Below are positions 8,622-17,565 of a stretch of 64,000 nucleotides of DNA, piece after piece (within the stretch, counting starts at the first letter, position 1; every line of letters begins with the position of its first letter). The position numbers and the translations under genes were made by a program. The DNA is from Breznakia pachnodae (lineage in GTDB: Bacteria; Bacillota_I; Bacilli_A; Erysipelotrichales; Erysipelotrichaceae): assembly GCF_030814225.1 (NCBI RefSeq), contig NZ_JAUSUR010000004.1, positions 62,001-126,000 of the forward strand. The letters are read 5' to 3'. The notes under the pieces were generated by a model. The model saw only the letters and a program-made list of their open reading frames with translations, did not search any database and was not told the DNA's origin.

Positions 8622-8834
8622 TATGAAAATTTGCAGTTCAAATAATGAAGAAATTCGTAATGAAATTTTTACCAGATGTGTGGCGGGAATTTTCATTATT
8701 ATCAACTGCACACGTAAGCAGAACACATAGAACGATGTAAGCAAGGACGACGTAGTTGCCTGATAGTTTTTGGAACAAAAACGTATCCTTGCTGTTACTG
8801 AGTCTATGTGTTATGAAAAGTAGCAGTTGATAAT
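8622..8834 (-). ncRNA. Structured leader RNA with competing helices (riboswitch/attenuator-like)
   Basis: On the minus strand three collinear helices nest: ATTATCAACTGC at 8698-8709 pairs with 8823-8834 (12 of 12), AACACATAG at 8722-8730 with 8804-8812, and GCAAGGA at 8741-8747 with 8786-8792. Inside is a 6-bp T/A hairpin (8766-8782). The inner strand of the first helix (8692-8710) can instead pair with the downstream segment 8632-8649, because TGCAGTTCAAATAATGAA nearly repeats the 5' helix strand. Two exclusive folds ahead of a start codon are the layout of a riboswitch, attenuator or antitermination RNA. A poor 67-codon ORF overlaps it. The family is not recognised. Confidence 0.65.
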
Positions 8835-8856
8835 TCAATACTTTGTATTTATTAAT

Positions 8857-8891
8857 ATAGAAAAGTCCACCTCGATTTATCTCGGTGGACT
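8857..8891 (-). terminator. Intrinsic terminator downstream of fic
   Basis: AGTCCACC (8864-8871) pairs with GGTGGACT (8884-8891) around an A/T-rich loop, and the minus strand then reads TTTTCTAT. This is a strong rho-independent terminator, the second after the fic gene, so the structured RNA and the genes beyond it need either their own promoter or readthrough. Confidence 0.8.
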
Positions 8892-8930
8892 CTCCTTATT
8901 TTATGTAATTCTTTTTGAATTAATACTATA

Positions 8931-8952
8931 AAAAAAGAAGCCTAGTAGCTTC
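8931..8952 (-). terminator. Intrinsic terminator at the fic stop codon
   Basis: GAAGC/GCTTC (8937-8941, 8948-8952) overlaps the stop codon of fic and is followed on the minus strand by six T (8936-8931). Confidence 0.7.
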
Positions 8953-9724
8953 AGTTTATCTCTTGTTCATCACTTGGTATTTCTAAAAATTCATCTAAAT
9001 AGTTTCCAACCAATCTCTCATATATATCATTATAGTAATCTTGAAAGTGTCTACATGTTTCCATTAGAAAACCTTTTTCCTTGGAATATTCTTTTAACCC
9101 TCGATAATAAAATGCTTTTTGTTCATCCAAAACTATAAATGGTACTATATTATTTTTTAAGCATTCTTTAAATATTATTGCTCTTCCAACTCTGCCATTC
9201 CCATCTTGAAATGGATGGATTTTCTCAAACTTCACATGAAAATCCACGATATCTTCAAAGCTTACTTCTTCTAATTTATTATAGTTCTCAAGCAGCTTAT
9301 TTATTTCAATATCTACTTTATCTGGTGCGGTTGTTTCCATATCTCCCACAACATTAGGAAGTCTTTTCCAGTCCCCTACCATGAACCATTTCTTTTGCGA
9401 GTCAGCAGTATTTACTTTTAAAATTCGATGATACTCCTTTATCAAATCTGTAGTTAATGGATCATCTGCATGATCAATTAAGTAATCAAATAAAATAAAA
9501 TGGTTTCTAGTTTCAATCACATCATCTACATTGATTGATTCATTTTGATTATCTAGCATTACAGTATTTGTTTGAAAAATTAATTCTGTTTGCTCTTCTG
9601 ATAACTTACTTCCCTCTATGTGATTAGAGTTGTAAGCAAATTTAACTTGACTCACATGATACAAGTTACCTTTCATTTTCATATCTTTTTGCTGTCGCAA
9701 TACTTCTTTTATTGGATTAATCAT
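8951..9724 (-). CDS. fic: Fic-domain protein, autoinhibited type
   Basis: The 257-residue protein has the catalytic Fic motif HPFQDGNGRVGR near residues 167-178, matching HxFx(D/E)GNGRxxR. Enzymes with this motif usually transfer AMP from ATP to a hydroxyl on a target protein. N-terminal to the core, S33-N-H-I-E37-G38 fits the inhibitory helix motif (S/T)xxxE(G/N), placed before the Fic core as in class II proteins, so the enzyme is probably held inactive by its own N-terminus. A short helical tail follows the core. It is monocistronic-looking: two terminators follow its stop. Target unknown. Confidence 0.92.
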   Translation of the reverse strand: MINPIKEVLRQQKDMKMKGNLYHVSQVKFAYNSNHIEGSKLSEEQTELIFQTNTVMLDNQNESINVDDVIETRNHFILFDYLIDHADDPLTTDLIKEYHRILKVNTADSQKKWFMVGDWKRLPNVVGDMETTAPDKVDIEINKLLENYNKLEEVSFEDIVDFHVKFEKIHPFQDGNGRVGRAIIFKECLKNNIVPFIVLDEQKAFYYRGLKEYSKEKGFLMETCRHFQDYYNDIYERLVGNYLDEFLEIPSDEQEIN

Positions 9725-9771
9725 ATAAACACCTCTTTCCTATAATATCATTTTTATGTGATACTTTCATA

Positions 9772-10251
9772 TTAACTTTTTATCATTTTCTTAATTTGCT
9801 TTTTCTTTACTTTTTTCAAAATGTAATTACTTTGGTCTACTTCGTAATCAGATCCTATTATTTCTCCAATTTCATATTCATTAATCGCAATATACCCAAG
9901 TTGTTTTGAAACAATTTCATGCATAAATATCTCATTCTTTTCAAGCACAACATCCATACAAACAACAACATTTATATTTGGATTAAATAATTTAATTCTA
10001 TTTAATATCTTTAAAAGTTGGCTGTTACTGTACCATGATTTTTGTATAATTAGATCTCTTATATTTTTTATTCCATCAATTGGGTTTATTATAAAATTAA
10101 TATAATCGCGATTTGTTAGATGATAAAAGTTATAATCGTCTTCACTAAAATAACTTCCAAGAACATTTCCATCTTCATCTGTATATTCATAATGTTTATA
10201 TATTTTTTCATATAGAAGTGTATCGCCACAAAACACAATTTTATTTTGCAT
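9772..10251 (-). CDS. Hypothetical protein, 159 aa
   Basis: The protein begins with a strand and glycine turn (KIVFCGDTLLYEKIY), has a middle region NPNINVVVCMDVV that looks like a Rossmann-type strand, and ends in a very basic helix (KKVKKKQIKKMIKS). No nucleotide-binding motif is complete. The basic tail could touch nucleic acid. A strong terminator separates it from the XRE gene upstream. Function unknown. Confidence 0.7.
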   Translation of the reverse strand: MQNKIVFCGDTLLYEKIYKHYEYTDEDGNVLGSYFSEDDYNFYHLTNRDYINFIINPIDGIKNIRDLIIQKSWYSNSQLLKILNRIKLFNPNINVVVCMDVVLEKNEIFMHEIVSKQLGYIAINEYEIGEIIGSDYEVDQSNYILKKVKKKQIKKMIKS

Positions 10252-10269
10252 AAATGCTCATCCTTTCTA

Positions 10270-10307
10270 AAAAAATCTGCTCGCGCTCCTGTTCGTTACG
10301 CGAGCAG
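10270..10307 (-). terminator. Strong GC-rich intrinsic terminator
   Basis: CTGCTCGCG and CGCGAGCAG (10277-10285, 10299-10307) form a 9-bp stem directly after the stop of the XRE gene; the minus strand continues with ATTTTTTT. It is the most GC-rich stem in the window. Confidence 0.85.
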
Positions 10308-10868
10308 TTAATACTTTTCTGCTCTTTTGGTCTTTATATCTTTTTCAATTAATTTTCTTGAATACTCTTCGATATCTATACCAGTTTCTTCTTGAATCTT
10401 TTCCAATAATCCGTTCTTAAACGCGATATCTTTTTTCAAATAAGCGATTGTTCTTCCAAATGTTTTATCCAAGGAATTTTCAAAAAATTCCTCAATTTCA
10501 TAGCGTACCTTTGTTAAATTCTTATTTTCCATATTCTCTCGAAGACAAAAACTGATTGCATCTGATAAATTCTCAAAATCATTTTCTTGTTGTATCTGTT
10601 GTAAGTATAATCTTAGTTCTTTACTAATTCGATATGTAAATGGTTTTGAAGACGATTCAATCCATAAGTTTTCATTTATACCTAATACGATTCCAATTCG
10701 ATTAAGCACTTCCCTATCAACTCGTTTTGTATGACCTAATTCTATTCTTTTATAACTCTGTACACTAATATCTACTTTCTTAGCGACTTCTGCTTGTGAC
10801 ATCTTAATTTCATTTCTTGCAGCCTTTATTGCAGATATTATTTTGTCTTCTATCTTAATCTTTTCCAT
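10308..10868 (-). CDS. XRE-family helix-turn-helix regulator with helical C-terminal domain
   Basis: Residues 7-60 form a Cro/C1-type helix-turn-helix: KMSQAEVAKKVDISVQSYKRIE is the recognition unit and LNRIGIVLGIN closes the domain. The remaining 120 residues are helical and charged, without a peptidase or ligand motif. It probably represses or activates nearby transfer genes. The start has TAGGAG 6 bases upstream, and the gene is followed at once by a strong terminator. Confidence 0.88.
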   Translation of the reverse strand: MEKIKIEDKIISAIKAARNEIKMSQAEVAKKVDISVQSYKRIELGHTKRVDREVLNRIGIVLGINENLWIESSSKPFTYRISKELRLYLQQIQQENDFENLSDAISFCLRENMENKNLTKVRYEIEEFFENSLDKTFGRTIAYLKKDIAFKNGLLEKIQEETGIDIEEYSRKLIEKDIKTKRAEKY

Positions 10869-10877
10869 ACATTACTC

Positions 10878-11105
10878 CTATCTCACCTGCTCGTTACATA
10901 TAGTAGCCACCAGAGCCTCATATAAGCCTACATAGTAATAATACATCGTCATATGCATATAGATATTAGTTTCATTCAATTGTGCCTCTATGACCTTTAT
11001 ATCAATTCTCTCACTACTTGTGGCAATCTTATTGATACTTTCAATCATCATTACAACTCGACTTTTCCAATAACCCTCCGATCTATTACCAAGTTCTAAA
11101 TTCAT
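10878..11105 (-). CDS. Small hypothetical protein, 75 aa
   Basis: The product is a single helical domain with an unusual run of tyrosines and methionines (MHMTMYYYYVGLYEAL) near its C-terminus. There is no signal peptide. The start has GAGGTG 6 bases upstream. It closes the secretion gene series, 13 bases after the CHAP protein, and may be a small chaperone or accessory factor. Not recognised. Confidence 0.65.
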   Translation of the reverse strand: MNLELGNRSEGYWKSRVVMMIESINKIATSSERIDIKVIEAQLNETNIYMHMTMYYYYVGLYEALVATICNEQVR

Positions 11106-11118
11106 TCTTTCACCTCTT

Positions 11119-12078
11119 CTATTTTAAATATATAAATCCAATAAAATTCCCTCCACCTTGTCTTGTCTTTAATTCTTCTAATGTTCCTGACCATACATTT
11201 GTAAATGAAATCGAGTCCTCTAACGAACATGCATAGTTTACACATGATTTTGTAGGATTATAATTTCCTTCAGAAATAATTATTGTTGTTCCATCATATG
11301 ATTCTACATAAGCAACATGTTGCAAATCTCCACCCCATACTGCAATAGAATTTACTGCTGGTGCCTGTCCCCAATCTTGATTCCACTGCCATACCCAATC
11401 ACGTGCATTACCTGCTGGCATACCAGTATACTTCCCATTAAATACTTCATTCGCTCTTCCCCAACAGTACCAGGTGCATTGTCCTTGATATCCACTAATT
11501 GAGGATGGGTTTGTTGGTGATGTATACCATTTACTATTTAGATCTGCACCAACTTCATTTGCACCAATATTTCCAATTGGTGCTTCCGATTCCAAACCAT
11601 CTTCCTCTTCTAATACCTTGGCGATTTCTTCATCCATTTTTTTAAAGTCTTTAATGAATGCTACAATATCTTGTTTTGAATAACCGAGTAATTTGTCTTT
11701 ATATTTATCACTTTTCAAAAAACGATCTGCTATCGTTTCAGCAGTCCCTTTGTTATCAGCTATCCATTCAGCTTCTTTTTTAACATCTTCATAAACTGGT
11801 GTCTGCTCAGTTAATGCGTAATACCACGCCAATTGATATACACCCACATCGTAGGACTTTTCATCTTTCACTTCTTTTGTTGCTTTTAAGTAAATTTCTT
11901 TATACTCTTTTAAGCCCTCACCTTGTGTATAGTAATTTGCAACATTAGCAGGTGCATCAGCACTTCCACTTATACCACCAAAAATCAATAAGATTAAAAT
12001 AATAAAAAAGCCGAAACCAGCTCCTGCAAAAGACAACATTCTGGTTCCAGCGTTTTTACCTTTTTTCTTCTTGAACAT
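11119..12078 (-). CDS. Membrane-anchored CHAP-domain cell-wall hydrolase of the conjugation apparatus (VirB1-like)
   Basis: A basic start and one membrane segment (about residues 18-38) are followed by a helical region and then a CHAP domain from about residue 185 to the end. The catalytic cysteine is in GQCTWYCWGRA (about 199) and the histidine in LQHVAYVES (about 253), with ISEGN as the third site. CHAP enzymes cut peptidoglycan peptides or amide bonds and open the wall for the mating channel. Gram-positive conjugation hydrolases often also have a lysozyme-like domain; none is evident here. The start lies 1 base after the virB4 stop without a good Shine-Dalgarno site, so it is likely coupled. 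Confidence 0.9.
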   Translation of the reverse strand: MFKKKKGKNAGTRMLSFAGAGFGFFIILILLIFGGISGSADAPANVANYYTQGEGLKEYKEIYLKATKEVKDEKSYDVGVYQLAWYYALTEQTPVYEDVKKEAEWIADNKGTAETIADRFLKSDKYKDKLLGYSKQDIVAFIKDFKKMDEEIAKVLEEEDGLESEAPIGNIGANEVGADLNSKWYTSPTNPSSISGYQGQCTWYCWGRANEVFNGKYTGMPAGNARDWVWQWNQDWGQAPAVNSIAVWGGDLQHVAYVESYDGTTIIISEGNYNPTKSCVNYACSLEDSISFTNVWSGTLEELKTRQGGGNFIGFIYLK

Positions 12079-12079
12079 C

Positions 12080-14623
12080 TTACGATTTCATACTTTCAAA
12101 CAACTCTAGAGTGTGCTGAGGTGGTGATATCTGCACTCGCATTGCTGTAGCTTTCCCTATCCGCGCATAGCATTGTCCAATCTTGGCTGTTTTAATAAAT
12201 TCAATTTCACTTTTAGGTAATGCATTTGTTTTCTCTACTCGCTCGATATCATTTGACCCCATTCCAAAATAGAATTCATAACAAGAGTTTTCAATAATTG
12301 CTTCTCCATAAGAGCGAATTTCTTTCTTAAGCATATCAGACATTTGTTGCGTTGCTGTAGTAAGTCCTCCATAGTACTTACGAATACGTTTTGCAATATT
12401 ATGGAAGAATAACATAACATCAACATTTCTTTCATCCATAATAACTGAAAGTTCATCTGCATAGATTTGTTGCCTTATTCTATTTGGGTTCGATATTACA
12501 CTTGTCCAAATATACGACATAATATTGTAGTATTGTGTTCTAAGTACTTTGTTATCTGTATTATCATTTAATCCAGAAATATTAAAGCAAATCAATTTAT
12601 TACTTAGATCAATAGTTGTATGACCATTAAAGATATCAGCATCCGCACCTACTGCTAATGGTTTTACGAATGCTATACATTGATTAATAATTTTTATTTC
12701 CTCCATGTCAATGTATATTTTTTCTTCAAAGCCACTTTTTTCATACTTATCTACTCGGTCTTTTTTCCAAGAAATTAATTTATTATACAAATCCTTCATT
12801 ACAGGGTACATATCATTCGTATATTCATCTACTAATGTTTTTGCTGTTGTATCAAATGTGATATCTTTATCTTTATAACATTCAATCAAAGCGTCTTCTA
12901 TAGTTGAATCATGCAACAATTCAATTTCTTTTGACCCTGCTTTATATGCTTTAAAAAAGTTCCTAGTAAACCGGATGTGTTCACTCAATGGATAAATTTC
13001 TTCCAATGGGATTTTTTTATCATCTTCATCCTTATCACTGTTTTCATCATCAGGTATTATAAATCGAACTTGCAAAGGATTGATTCTTCCACGTCTACCA
13101 TTTGCACCATTGATATTTTCACCTTTCAGATGATAGGTAAGTTTATTAAGTTCCTTCCCTTCAACATCCACAATAAACTGGTGATAACCAAGTGCAAACC
13201 GCACGTAAATTAGCCACATCACCATAAATGTTTTTCCAGATCCAGAAACTCCTACAATAAATTCATTATAATTACTTCTATCATCCATTTTGGTGAAATT
13301 ATCATAGAACATTACACCTCCTGTTTGAACAGTATTACCCAAATAAACAGAAGGCATGCGAATCTTCTTTGTAACATTTGTCTCAGTTGTATATTCTCCA
13401 ACTTCTACACTGTCATATAGCGATTCAAATACAAATGGATATCCCCAACCTAATGTATCATTTGTAGTTGTTTTCATATATTCTTCAACTGCATTGTGAC
13501 ATATTGGCGAGTTATGTAAAAACATTTCTTTTTGTTGATAGATTCCATCTCTTAAAGTAATGTCTACTTCATTTAATTTCTTGTCAATCTCTTGTGACCA
13601 CGATTCTACATCTTCTATTGTTTCACCTTTCAGACGAATAGTAACGCTGAAGCGTACTGGGCTATCTGATCCTGATACCATCTTATTAAGAACATCATCC
13701 ATTTGGACTTCTTGTAGCTGTAGTTCTTTCTCTTCAACACCCGGCTTAGCCTTATCAAGGTTTTTTCTGATATTCTTTAAATCTTTTGTAACTTCTTTCT
13801 TAATAGCATCTGCTTCAGCGCGTTCAAAATGTAACGAAAAATCTACATTTGAAAGACTGCTTAGATAAGAAAGAAACGCCATTGCTGGAGCTTTCTTATA
13901 TAATGAAACATATCTTATTTTCATTACCAATCCATCCATGCGTAAGAATTGTCTTTTGAAACCATGTGATTCCTTTTCAATAACATCGGGATAAAGGAAA
14001 TCCATTAAGTCATCACATTCACCAGCCATACGTTCTGCAACTTTATTGTTTCTTGGATGATAATAGTTATATAACACATTTATCATTTCCGATGATTCCA
14101 TCATTACAGTTTTCTGGTATGGATTTAGATTATTAATTACTTCATTACATCTCTGCTCTAAGCGATGCAAATCATCATCCTTCAAAATAAAAAGAAATGT
14201 TCGATCGACCATTTCTCGTGTGATTGCTGTATATTTTAATCTTTCCTGATTATCTAATAAAATTTTATACCTAATTCTATCTTGCTCATCATGAATTACG
14301 TTTAGTGTGCTTTTTTGATGCTCCATGTCTTCAATGTATCCATCAACATCAGCAGCTACTTCATAGGAAAAGATTTGTCCTTTTCCTACTGAGTTTGAAA
14401 AAATATATTGAAATGCACTCATATATGCATCTTGATCAATTTCTTTGAAACCAAAAAGATTAGTACCAAAGGTTTGAATCATTTTAATATATTTTCCGTC
14501 ATTATCACAGAACAGTTGTTTATCTTCGTCCCATGTAAACGGCAACATTTCGCTAATGTGATGTGGCTGGCGTGAACCCTTTGATGCCTTGTTCTTCTTT
14601 TTCTTTTCGTTTCTTCTTGCCAT
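12080..14623 (-). CDS. virB4: VirB4-family ATPase of the type IV secretion system
   Basis: The 847-residue protein powers assembly and transport in the mating channel. Walker A, GVSGSGKT, is near residue 460, followed by FIVDVEGKELNKL; the Walker B region QIYADELSVIMD is near 720 and ATQQMSDM (about 760) matches the sensor region. The N-terminal 430 residues carry the usual helical VirB4 domain. The basic N-terminus (RRNEKKKKNKASKGSR) is unusual. The start has AAGGAGG 7 bases upstream and lies 70 bases inside the end of the PrgI gene. Confidence 0.96.
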   Translation of the reverse strand: MARRNEKKKKNKASKGSRQPHHISEMLPFTWDEDKQLFCDNDGKYIKMIQTFGTNLFGFKEIDQDAYMSAFQYIFSNSVGKGQIFSYEVAADVDGYIEDMEHQKSTLNVIHDEQDRIRYKILLDNQERLKYTAITREMVDRTFLFILKDDDLHRLEQRCNEVINNLNPYQKTVMMESSEMINVLYNYYHPRNNKVAERMAGECDDLMDFLYPDVIEKESHGFKRQFLRMDGLVMKIRYVSLYKKAPAMAFLSYLSSLSNVDFSLHFERAEADAIKKEVTKDLKNIRKNLDKAKPGVEEKELQLQEVQMDDVLNKMVSGSDSPVRFSVTIRLKGETIEDVESWSQEIDKKLNEVDITLRDGIYQQKEMFLHNSPICHNAVEEYMKTTTNDTLGWGYPFVFESLYDSVEVGEYTTETNVTKKIRMPSVYLGNTVQTGGVMFYDNFTKMDDRSNYNEFIVGVSGSGKTFMVMWLIYVRFALGYHQFIVDVEGKELNKLTYHLKGENINGANGRRGRINPLQVRFIIPDDENSDKDEDDKKIPLEEIYPLSEHIRFTRNFFKAYKAGSKEIELLHDSTIEDALIECYKDKDITFDTTAKTLVDEYTNDMYPVMKDLYNKLISWKKDRVDKYEKSGFEEKIYIDMEEIKIINQCIAFVKPLAVGADADIFNGHTTIDLSNKLICFNISGLNDNTDNKVLRTQYYNIMSYIWTSVISNPNRIRQQIYADELSVIMDERNVDVMLFFHNIAKRIRKYYGGLTTATQQMSDMLKKEIRSYGEAIIENSCYEFYFGMGSNDIERVEKTNALPKSEIEFIKTAKIGQCYARIGKATAMRVQISPPQHTLELFESMKS

Positions 14624-14951
14624 TTTTATCCTCCTTTGCTACTTTTTGAGTAATTTTATTTATGTAATAGTAGTAAGCTTTTGGTTCCTTAAAGAAATAG
14701 TTAACTACTAATTTTATATGTTCCCAAATTGATAGATGGTTCGGCATTTCAATAAACATAAATCCAATTATAAACGCAATTCCTATTGCTATTACAAAGG
14801 GCATAATAGGACTTAATATAAATTCACTTAATAAATAATATGATGCTATGAAAACAGCCAAAACAATAGCTGCTTCTGGTAAATCAAATACTATAAATAT
14901 TTTTTGTTTCGATTTTCCACTATCAATTATAATTTTATAATTATTAAACAT
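14553..14951 (-). CDS. PrgI/VirB3-like membrane protein
   Basis: This 132-residue protein has two adjacent membrane segments (about residues 25-45 and 50-68) after a short cytoplasmic start, then the motif EMPNHLSIWEHIK and a basic tail. That layout and its position directly before virB4 fit the PrgI/VirB3 family, which recruits VirB4 to the membrane. The start has AGGAGG 9 bases upstream. Its C-terminal 23 codons overlap virB4 in another frame, an unusually long overlap. Confidence 0.8.
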   Translation of the reverse strand: MFNNYKIIIDSGKSKQKIFIVFDLPEAAIVLAVFIASYYLLSEFILSPIMPFVIAIGIAFIIGFMFIEMPNHLSIWEHIKLVVNYFFKEPKAYYYYINKITQKVAKEDKNGKKKRKEKEEQGIKGFTPATSH

Positions 14952-14965
14952 TCTGTAACACCTCC

Positions 14966-16765
14966 TTATCTTTCAAATGGGTTACTTCTTTGACTCTGAT
15001 TTTCATCTCTTCTATTAGAAATCGTTGGTCCAGATACAGAGCTACTACTTGCTCCTGAACTTGGTCCCGTTCTTCTTGTAGAAGCACTTTTAAATGATCG
15101 AGCGACTCGATTACCAGTACTTGTTTTATTTGTAACACTTCCTGATGCATTTCTAGACATTGTTGTTGTTCCTTTAAATGCAGCACGAAGTCCTCCAGAA
15201 TATCTTTCAGTTGTGCCTCCAGAAGCTCCTTCTGATGCTCCACTTGCCCCTGCATGACTAGCCATTGTATTTACTCCACCTTTAAAGCTTCTTGAATCGT
15301 CTGCTTCTTGCGAGCTGAACCCTGAGCCTGTTTGTCCTTGTTGACCTGTACTTGGTGTTGTAGTTTTTTCTCCTCTTAGAACGCCTGTAATGCCTCCACG
15401 TTGTCTAGTTCCACCATCTCTTGTCGCACTCTTATCTCCAAAGATTGCTCCACGAACTCCACCTTGACGGAAACCATCATTATTTTTCTGTCCGACTGTA
15501 TTTCCTACAATTCCTCCAGACCGAGTTCCATCTTGACGTTTATTACCGGCAACTGCACCGCGAATTCCACCTTCACGATGTCCGGTATATGAATTTCTTC
15601 GTCCTACTGTTTTGGCAACTCCAGCTGTAACTACTCCAGCAGTCATTGCTTTCCCCATAGATAAACCTCCACGGATCTGATTCATTGTATCCATAACACC
15701 TGCTCCATAGCCACCAATCATCGATTGAACAAAATTAGGCATTGTCAGTATTACAGAGAACCCTGCAAAATATAAACATAACTGTGCTATTACAGCCGTA
15801 CCCCCGACTACTCCTGTAGTTTCGGAAATATTCGCTATATCTCCAACTATATTGCTAAAGAACCCTAATAAAAATATCTGGGTTATATTTAACAGGAATT
15901 GACCAATAAGACTATTTTTCCAAACTGTGAATGCTTGTGGATTTTGATAATTAGTTAATGATAAACAGCACAATGGTCCAATTACATAATAGAACCCAAT
16001 TGCCATAATTCTTGTCGCAACTTGAATACAAATCATGAATAAAAGAATGACATAAATTATCATCCCTACCAAAACCATCAATTCACTGAAATCCCATATA
16101 TAATCGCCATCATCTCTTTCGTATATATCAAAAGATGATTCTTGATATGTTTCAATTAACTTATCCGATCCGTGGTCACCAGATTTTTGCATTCCACCGA
16201 ATCCAACGAATACTGATGAAAGTAACTCATCTCCAAGCATTCCGTTGGTTCGTGCATCAAATTCTCGTTGATAACACTTTGCTTCATAATCTTCCTTATT
16301 GAAAAATATATACTTACTCTGGCTACTACAGTAATCTCTTATTTCCTCCTGTGTGGTGGAAGAAATCGCTGCACCCGATGTTAATGTAGTATTAATATTT
16401 ACAGATAGTGTATTTACCATCGTAATCAGTACTGTAAGTGAACTTGCAATTATTACTCCAAAGATTGCTCCACCAATTTTCTTTCTATAATCCAATCCTG
16501 CTTCATCATCTTTTATAAAACTACTTACTATCTCATAAATAATCTTTGGTGCTAAGATAAGAAACATGATTGCTAAAGATGCATTAAATGCTTCCTTAAT
16601 ATATGTATTACTTAAAATCGGAAACCCCATGATTCCTTTAGTTAATGCTTCAAGAATCCCAGTTATGAAACTCATTAATACTCTGATTGCTCCCCAGAAT
16701 ATTCCTCTAAAGAAATTTTCAACTGTCTTCCCAATCCCGAAGAAATCTAAGAACAATAAATCCAT
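14966..16765 (-). CDS. VirB6/TrbL-like polytopic membrane protein with Gly-rich repeat tail
   Basis: The N-terminal 390 residues contain about six or seven hydrophobic segments separated by an extracellular loop near residues 130-205, the layout of VirB6/TrbL channel proteins. The last 200 residues are a low-complexity soluble tail: first several imperfect repeats of GG(I/V)RGA..G.K..DG.R (about residues 398-470), then a Ser/Gly/Arg-rich region. The start has GGGAGGG 9 bases upstream. It sits between the PrgI gene and an anchored accessory gene. Confidence 0.85.
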   Translation of the reverse strand: MDLLFLDFFGIGKTVENFFRGIFWGAIRVLMSFITGILEALTKGIMGFPILSNTYIKEAFNASLAIMFLILAPKIIYEIVSSFIKDDEAGLDYRKKIGGAIFGVIIASSLTVLITMVNTLSVNINTTLTSGAAISSTTQEEIRDYCSSQSKYIFFNKEDYEAKCYQREFDARTNGMLGDELLSSVFVGFGGMQKSGDHGSDKLIETYQESSFDIYERDDGDYIWDFSELMVLVGMIIYVILLFMICIQVATRIMAIGFYYVIGPLCCLSLTNYQNPQAFTVWKNSLIGQFLLNITQIFLLGFFSNIVGDIANISETTGVVGGTAVIAQLCLYFAGFSVILTMPNFVQSMIGGYGAGVMDTMNQIRGGLSMGKAMTAGVVTAGVAKTVGRRNSYTGHREGGIRGAVAGNKRQDGTRSGGIVGNTVGQKNNDGFRQGGVRGAIFGDKSATRDGGTRQRGGITGVLRGEKTTTPSTGQQGQTGSGFSSQEADDSRSFKGGVNTMASHAGASGASEGASGGTTERYSGGLRAAFKGTTTMSRNASGSVTNKTSTGNRVARSFKSASTRRTGPSSGASSSSVSGPTISNRRDENQSQRSNPFER

Positions 16766-16766
16766 C

Positions 16767-17516
16767 TTAGTTCCCTCCCTTAACTAGGAGTAAAACTATT
16801 ACAAGACACAGAAAGCACATTACAACCATTACTACAGAAGTTAAATTGAATGACTTATTGAGTTTTAATATAGATTTAATTTTCTTTTCCTTAGTTTCAC
16901 CCTTAAGTTTCTTTCCATTTGATACTATTTGAATAACTTTTTCTACTTGATCATATTCAGCTGGTCGGCTATTGTCCGATTTTTGAGTGCTTAGACTATG
17001 TATTAGTTGATATGTGTCTTCAGCATATTTTTCAGATTTAATAGCTTCCTTGTGAAAATCACTGAATTCACTCTTGAAATCGCTAACAGAGAAAAAGAGA
17101 TCATTTACATTATTCCCCATTGTTTCCTGTTCAGCTTGTATTCCAAAGAGTTTATCAATTATTTCAGAAAAAGATGCATCATCGATTTCCGGGTTATCGT
17201 TATCTATATCTTCTGGAGGAGTTAAAAACTCTAAATTCTTTTCTTTACGTTTATTAGTTTCAAATTCAGAGATTACACTTTGTACATAACTAATAGATAC
17301 ACTTTTATCACTTTCATCTTCTGGTAATTCATGAAGATAAACAAAGAACTCTTTTAAGTCATTTACACTTTTTATTCTTTGTAAAATTTGCGTGATATAT
17401 GTGTATATCCATGAATCATTATCAAAGAATTCTTCAAGCATCTCTTCAATCTCTGATGAAGCGTCATCTTCAAAAAATTCAGAAATTTCTTTAAAAGCTT
17501 TCCTTTTTTTGCTCAT
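16767..17516 (-). CDS. C-terminally membrane-anchored accessory protein
   Basis: The first 215 residues are acidic and helical; one membrane segment (about 225-246) closes the 249-residue protein, leaving only KGGN outside. This is a tail-anchored layout with most of the protein in the cytoplasm. The stop lies 1 base from the VirB6 start region and a terminator hairpin lies just upstream of its ribosome-binding site (AAGGAGG). It probably belongs to the channel, but no family is recognised. Confidence 0.75.
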   Translation of the reverse strand: MSKKRKAFKEISEFFEDDASSEIEEMLEEFFDNDSWIYTYITQILQRIKSVNDLKEFFVYLHELPEDESDKSVSISYVQSVISEFETNKRKEKNLEFLTPPEDIDNDNPEIDDASFSEIIDKLFGIQAEQETMGNNVNDLFFSVSDFKSEFSDFHKEAIKSEKYAEDTYQLIHSLSTQKSDNSRPAEYDQVEKVIQIVSNGKKLKGETKEKKIKSILKLNKSFNLTSVVMVVMCFLCLVIVLLLVKGGN

Positions 17517-17534
17517 TAATATACCTCCTTTTCA

Positions 17535-17565
17535 AAATAAAAAAAGGTAGTATACACTACCTTTT
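17535..17565 (-). terminator. Intra-operon terminator after the pilin-like gene
   Basis: AAAAGGTAGT and ACTACCTTTT pair around ATAC (17542-17565), overlapping the stop codon of the pilin-like gene, and the minus strand continues with seven T. Transcription must pass it to reach virB6 and virB4. Confidence 0.75.

Noticed and set aside
8638-8838. 67-codon ORF over the structured leader
   Set aside because: It lacks a site and its codons simply follow the nested inverted repeats.
13560-13868. 102-codon Ser/Phe-rich + strand ORF
   Set aside because: It lies wholly antisense to virB4, a common shadow.
14944-15255. 103-residue Gln/Leu-rich frame on the minus strand within the VirB6-like tail
   Set aside because: It is an alternative frame of the repetitive Gly/Ser codons of the VirB6-like tail, with no ribosome-binding site.
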